DNA from: an uncultured Caulobacteraceae bacterium
GTDB taxonomy: Bacteria; Pseudomonadota; Alphaproteobacteria; Caulobacterales; Caulobacteraceae
Length of the DNA: 8,223 bases
Assembly: GCA_937910255.1 (NCBI GenBank)
Contig: CALEOQ010000365.1
Location: forward strand, 1 to 8,223
Direction of reading: 5' to 3'
Shown here: positions 6,480 through 8,223 of the stretch, piece by piece
How positions within the stretch are numbered: the stretch's first letter is position 1
How the letters are laid out: each line of letters opens with the position of its first letter
Notes under the pieces: model-generated
The model's database searches: none
Told to the model about the DNA's origin: nothing
The model's input: only the letters and a program-made list of their open reading frames with translations
Position numbers and translations under genes: made by a program

Positions 6480-7267
6480 GCCAGCGGCGAGGACGGATCG
6501 GCGTACATGCGCTTGGGCATGCGGCCGGCCAGAAACGCCTCGCGCCCGGCGATCACCGCATGGCGCATGGCGCTGGCCATCAGGATCGGATCGCGGGCCT
6601 CGGCGATGGCGGTGTTCATCAGCACGGCGTCACAGCCCAGCTCCATGGCCACGGCCGCGTCCGAGGCGGTGCCGACCCCTGCGTCCACCAGAACCGGCAC
6701 CTTGGCCTGCTCGATGATCAGGCCAAGGTTCAGCAGGTTCTGGATGCCTCGGCCCGACCCGATCGGCGCGCCCAGCGGCATGATGGCCGCGGCGCCGGCC
6801 TCCTCCAGCTTGCGCGCATAGACCGGGTCGTCATTGCAATAGACCATGACCTCGAAGCCGTCGGCGATCAGCAGCTTCAGCGCCCGCAGGGTCTCTTCCA
6901 TGTCCGGCAGCAGGTGCTTGGTGTTCGACAGCACCTCCAGCTTCACCAGGTTCCAGCCGCCGGCCTCTCGCGCCAGGCGCAGGGTGCGCACCGCATCCTC
7001 GCCGGTGAAACAGCCGGCGGTGTTGGGCAGGAAGGTGAAGCGGTCGGGCTTCACATGATCGACCAGCATGGGCTGGCTGGGATCAGACAGGTTCACCCGA
7101 CGGATGGCCACGGTGACGATCTCCGCGCCGGCCGCCTCGGCGGCGGCGGCGTTGGTGGCGTAGTCCTTGTACTTTCCCGTGCCGATGATCAGGCGCGAGG
7201 TGAAGGTGCGGCCAGCGACGGTCCAGGTGTCTGCGACCCCAGCGGGCCTGTGGCTTGCATCGTCCAT
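6467..7267 (-). CDS. thiG: Thiazole synthase ThiG
   Basis: Condenses 1-deoxy-D-xylulose 5-phosphate, dehydroglycine and sulfur from ThiS-thiocarboxylate to make the thiazole phosphate of thiamin. The protein is a TIM barrel of 266 residues, close to the usual 250-260. Visible landmarks are SRLIIGTGKYKD (24-35), the Schiff-base lysine Lys109 in VKLEVL, VMVYCNDDP (140-148), the phosphate-binding PLGAPIGSGRGI (164-175) and VDAGVGTASD (194-203). The frame is open upstream to 7333, but I chose ATG 7267: it is preceded by a strong GGAGG at eight bases, lies one base after the thiS stop, and the extra 22 residues upstream look like shadow translation of thiS. It ends 18 bases from the convergent DsbA-like gene. 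ThiO/ThiH and ThiF, needed for dehydroglycine and ThiS activation, are not in this window. Confidence 0.97.
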   Translation of the reverse strand: MDDASHRPAGVADTWTVAGRTFTSRLIIGTGKYKDYATNAAAAEAAGAEIVTVAIRRVNLSDPSQPMLVDHVKPDRFTFLPNTAGCFTGEDAVRTLRLAREAGGWNLVKLEVLSNTKHLLPDMEETLRALKLLIADGFEVMVYCNDDPVYARKLEEAGAAAIMPLGAPIGSGRGIQNLLNLGLIIEQAKVPVLVDAGVGTASDAAVAMELGCDAVLMNTAIAEARDPILMASAMRHAVIAGREAFLAGRMPKRMYADPSSPLAGLI

Positions 7268-7268
7268 G

Positions 7269-7469
7269 TCAGCCGCCTCCAATGAAGTGCACGATCTCGA
7301 TCCGGTCACCGTCGGCCACCGGGGTGCGGTCATAGGCCGAGCGCGGCACGATCTCCAGGTTGCGCTCCACGGCCACCTTGCGGGGATCGAGACCCAGTTC
7401 GCTGACCAGCGCCGCCAGATGCGGCAGGGGCGCCAGGGTGCGGGCTTCGCCGTTGATCGTCAGGTTCAT
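7269..7469 (-). CDS. thiS: Sulfur carrier protein ThiS
   Basis: Ubiquitin-like beta-grasp protein of 66 residues. Its C-terminal glycine is adenylated and turned into a thiocarboxylate that donates sulfur to ThiG. The sequence has the family hallmarks VAVERNLEIVPR (32-43), DGDRIEIVHFIGGG (53-66) and the required terminal Gly-Gly. I prefer ATG 7469, which gives the normal family length; a TTG two codons upstream (7475) is possible. It is the first gene of a tightly coupled thiS-thiG pair, with one base between the thiS stop and the thiG start. Only about 90 bases separate it from aroQ, and I see no TPP riboswitch motifs there. Confidence 0.96.
   Translation of the reverse strand: MNLTINGEARTLAPLPHLAALVSELGLDPRKVAVERNLEIVPRSAYDRTPVADGDRIEIVHFIGGG
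7276..7280 (-). promoter_or_regulatory. Ribosome binding site of thiG inside the thiS C-terminal Gly codons
   Basis: On the minus strand GGAGG spans the GGA and GGC codons of the ThiS C-terminal Gly-Gly-Gly and ends eight bases before ATG 7267. It decides the thiG start and suggests translational coupling. Confidence 0.75.
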
Positions 7470-7502
7470 GCTCAACTCTCATCTCGGCCTGCCGCCGGGA
7501 TG

Positions 7503-7532
7503 CTTGTGACCCCCGCCTGCGAACGTTACAAG
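7503..7532. promoter_or_regulatory. Superposed divergent promoter candidates for thiS and aroQ
   Basis: Plus strand: TTGTGA (7504-7509), 17-base spacer, TACAAG (7527-7532), giving aroQ a leader of about 20 bases. Minus strand: TTGTAA (7531-7526), 17-base spacer, CACAAG (7508-7503), reading toward thiS. The two lie on one imperfect inverted repeat, CTTGTGAC / GTTACAAG, seven of eight bases symmetrical. Each hexamer matches the sigma-70 consensus at three or four of six positions, the minus-strand -10 being the weakest. The dyad could instead be a repressor operator. Confidence 0.4.
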
Positions 7533-7557
7533 ACACCGGAATCGCCGGCGGAGCCGA

Positions 7558-7995
7558 ATGTCCAAACCGATCTATGTGTTGAGCGGGCCCAATCTCAACC
7601 TCCTGGGCGTCCGTGAGCCTCAGATTTATGGGAAAGAGACCCTGGACGACGTTCGCACAGCCTGCGAGCGGCGGGCCGACGCCCTTGGCCGCACGGTGGT
7701 CTTCCATCAGTCCAACCATGAAGGCGTGCTGATCGACTGGGTGCAGGAGGCGCGAACCGCCGCCAGCGCCCTGGTGATCAATCCCGCCGGCTATGGTCAC
7801 ACCTCGATCGCGCTTCTGGACGCCCTGAAGACCCTCGAGATTCCGGTGGTGGAATGCCACCTGTCGAACCCGGCGGCGCGCGAGACGTTCCGTCGACACA
7901 CCTATGTGTCCCTCGCCGCGACGGGAGTCGTGTCAGGCTTCGGCGTGGCGAGCTATGAACTGGCCGTCGAGGCCGCGGCGCGGCTCAGCGCCTGA
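7558..7995 (+). CDS. aroQ: Type II 3-dehydroquinate dehydratase
   Basis: Dehydrates 3-dehydroquinate to 3-dehydroshikimate in the shikimate pathway; type II enzymes are dodecamers unrelated to AroD. The 145 residues are full length. The known active-site set is present at the same numbers as in the Mycobacterium tuberculosis enzyme: Asn12, Arg19 and Tyr24 (GPNLNLLGVREPQIYG), Asn75, His81, Asp88, catalytic His101 (VECHLSN), Arg108 and Arg112. HQSNHEG (50-56) is the substrate-side loop. The GYGH stretch before TSIAL differs from the more common AYTH, but His81 is kept. GGAG at 7550-7553 lies four bases before ATG 7558, a short but usable spacing. A probable accB begins 27 bases downstream, so the two are likely one operon. 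Confidence 0.97.
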   Translation: MSKPIYVLSGPNLNLLGVREPQIYGKETLDDVRTACERRADALGRTVVFHQSNHEGVLIDWVQEARTAASALVINPAGYGHTSIALLDALKTLEIPVVECHLSNPAARETFRRHTYVSLAATGVVSGFGVASYELAVEAAARLSA

Positions 7996-8022
7996 CGCCC
8001 ACCAGCAGCAAGGATCCCCTCC

Positions 8023-8076
8023 ATGGCTAGCAGCCCCAAGGCTTCCGCCGATCCCCTCGACGCACGTCTGGTGCGC
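8023..8076 (+). CDS. accB: Start of a gene, probably biotin carboxyl carrier protein AccB
   Basis: Only 18 codons (MASSPKASADPLDARLVR) remain before adapter begins. AAGGA at 8010-8014 lies eight bases before ATG 8023. DARLVR resembles the opening of the first helix in AccB proteins (typically LVRELAELL), and aroQ followed by accB and accC is a common order in Proteobacteria. The biotinyl domain is not in the window. The frame continues past 8076 only into adapter. Confidence 0.6.
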
Positions 8077-8223
8077 CGATCGGAAGAGCACACGTCTGAA
8101 CTCCAGTCACGTCCTAATCTCGTATGCCCTCTTCTGCTTGACAAAAAAAAACACCCTCACCCTTCTTCCCTCCCCCCACTCTCCCCCTTCTCCCTACTTC
8201 CTTTCCCTCCCTTCCTCTCTCCC
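8077..8223. other. Illumina Read 2/P7 adapter, index and run-off noise (artefact)
   Basis: GATCGGAAGAGC begins at 8078 and the TruSeq Read 2 adapter continues without a mismatch to 8110. A six-base index, GTCCTA, follows (8111-8116), then the P7 segment ATCTCGTATGCC...CTGCTTG (8117-8140) with one substitution at 8129. After it come a poly-A run (8143-8150) and 73 bases of C/T-rich noise, as expected when a read continues beyond the end of the library molecule. None of this is genomic. Base 8077 is ambiguous: it is where the adapter's leading A would fall, but reads C. Confidence 0.98.

Noticed and set aside
6560..7285. 241-codon plus-strand frame opposite thiG
   Set aside because: Shadow of thiG, whose catalytic lysine and phosphate-binding motifs are intact on the minus strand.
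8151..8223. Pyrimidine-rich tract as a possible regulatory or triplex-forming sequence
   Set aside because: It follows adapter and poly-A directly, so it is base-calling noise past the end of the library molecule.

Overview
The window is an assembled bacterial contig of about 8 kb, very GC-rich (roughly two thirds G+C), with untrimmed Illumina library adapter at both ends. Real genomic sequence runs from about 81 to 8076. Gene content and order suggest an alphaproteobacterium, most likely Caulobacteraceae (Caulobacter, Phenylobacterium or a relative). Three features point there: an RNase E with an acidic insertion in its S1 domain and a C-terminal GWW motif, a trimeric-ScsC-like thiol oxidoreductase, and the grouping rne / M48 peptidase / DsbA-like / thiSG / aroQ / accB. 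This placement is inferred from recognised families; no search was run.

Layout from left to right. 1-80: P5-side adapter with a T-run. 81-954 (-): N-acetylmuramoyl-L-alanine amidase, its C-terminus cut by the contig end. 955-1383: divergent regulatory region. 1384-4119 (+): rne, RNase E. 4172-5650 (+): periplasmic M48 metallopeptidase with TPR-like C-terminus (BepA/YfgC type). 5723-6448 (+): DsbA/ScsC-like lipoprotein. 6467-7267 and 7269-7469 (-): thiG and thiS, convergent with the preceding gene. 7470-7557: short divergent promoter region. 7558-7995 (+): aroQ, followed at 8023 by the first 18 codons of a probable accB. 8077-8223: P7-side adapter, index, poly-A and low-complexity noise.

Functionally this is core chromosome. 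RNase E is the scaffold of the RNA degradosome. The amidase, M48 peptidase and disulfide oxidoreductase act in the cell envelope (septal peptidoglycan cleavage, outer-membrane protein quality control, periplasmic disulfide chemistry). ThiS and ThiG make the thiazole of thiamin. AroQ serves the shikimate pathway, and AccB carries biotin in acetyl-CoA carboxylase.

I see no mobile element, CRISPR array, tRNA, rRNA or defence system, and no undescribed multi-gene system. The points most worth a second look are the adapter-derived ends and the false proteins they create, the modular disordered architecture of RNase E, a pair of promoter-like elements lying exactly on top of each other between thiS and aroQ, and a hairpin between two convergent genes.
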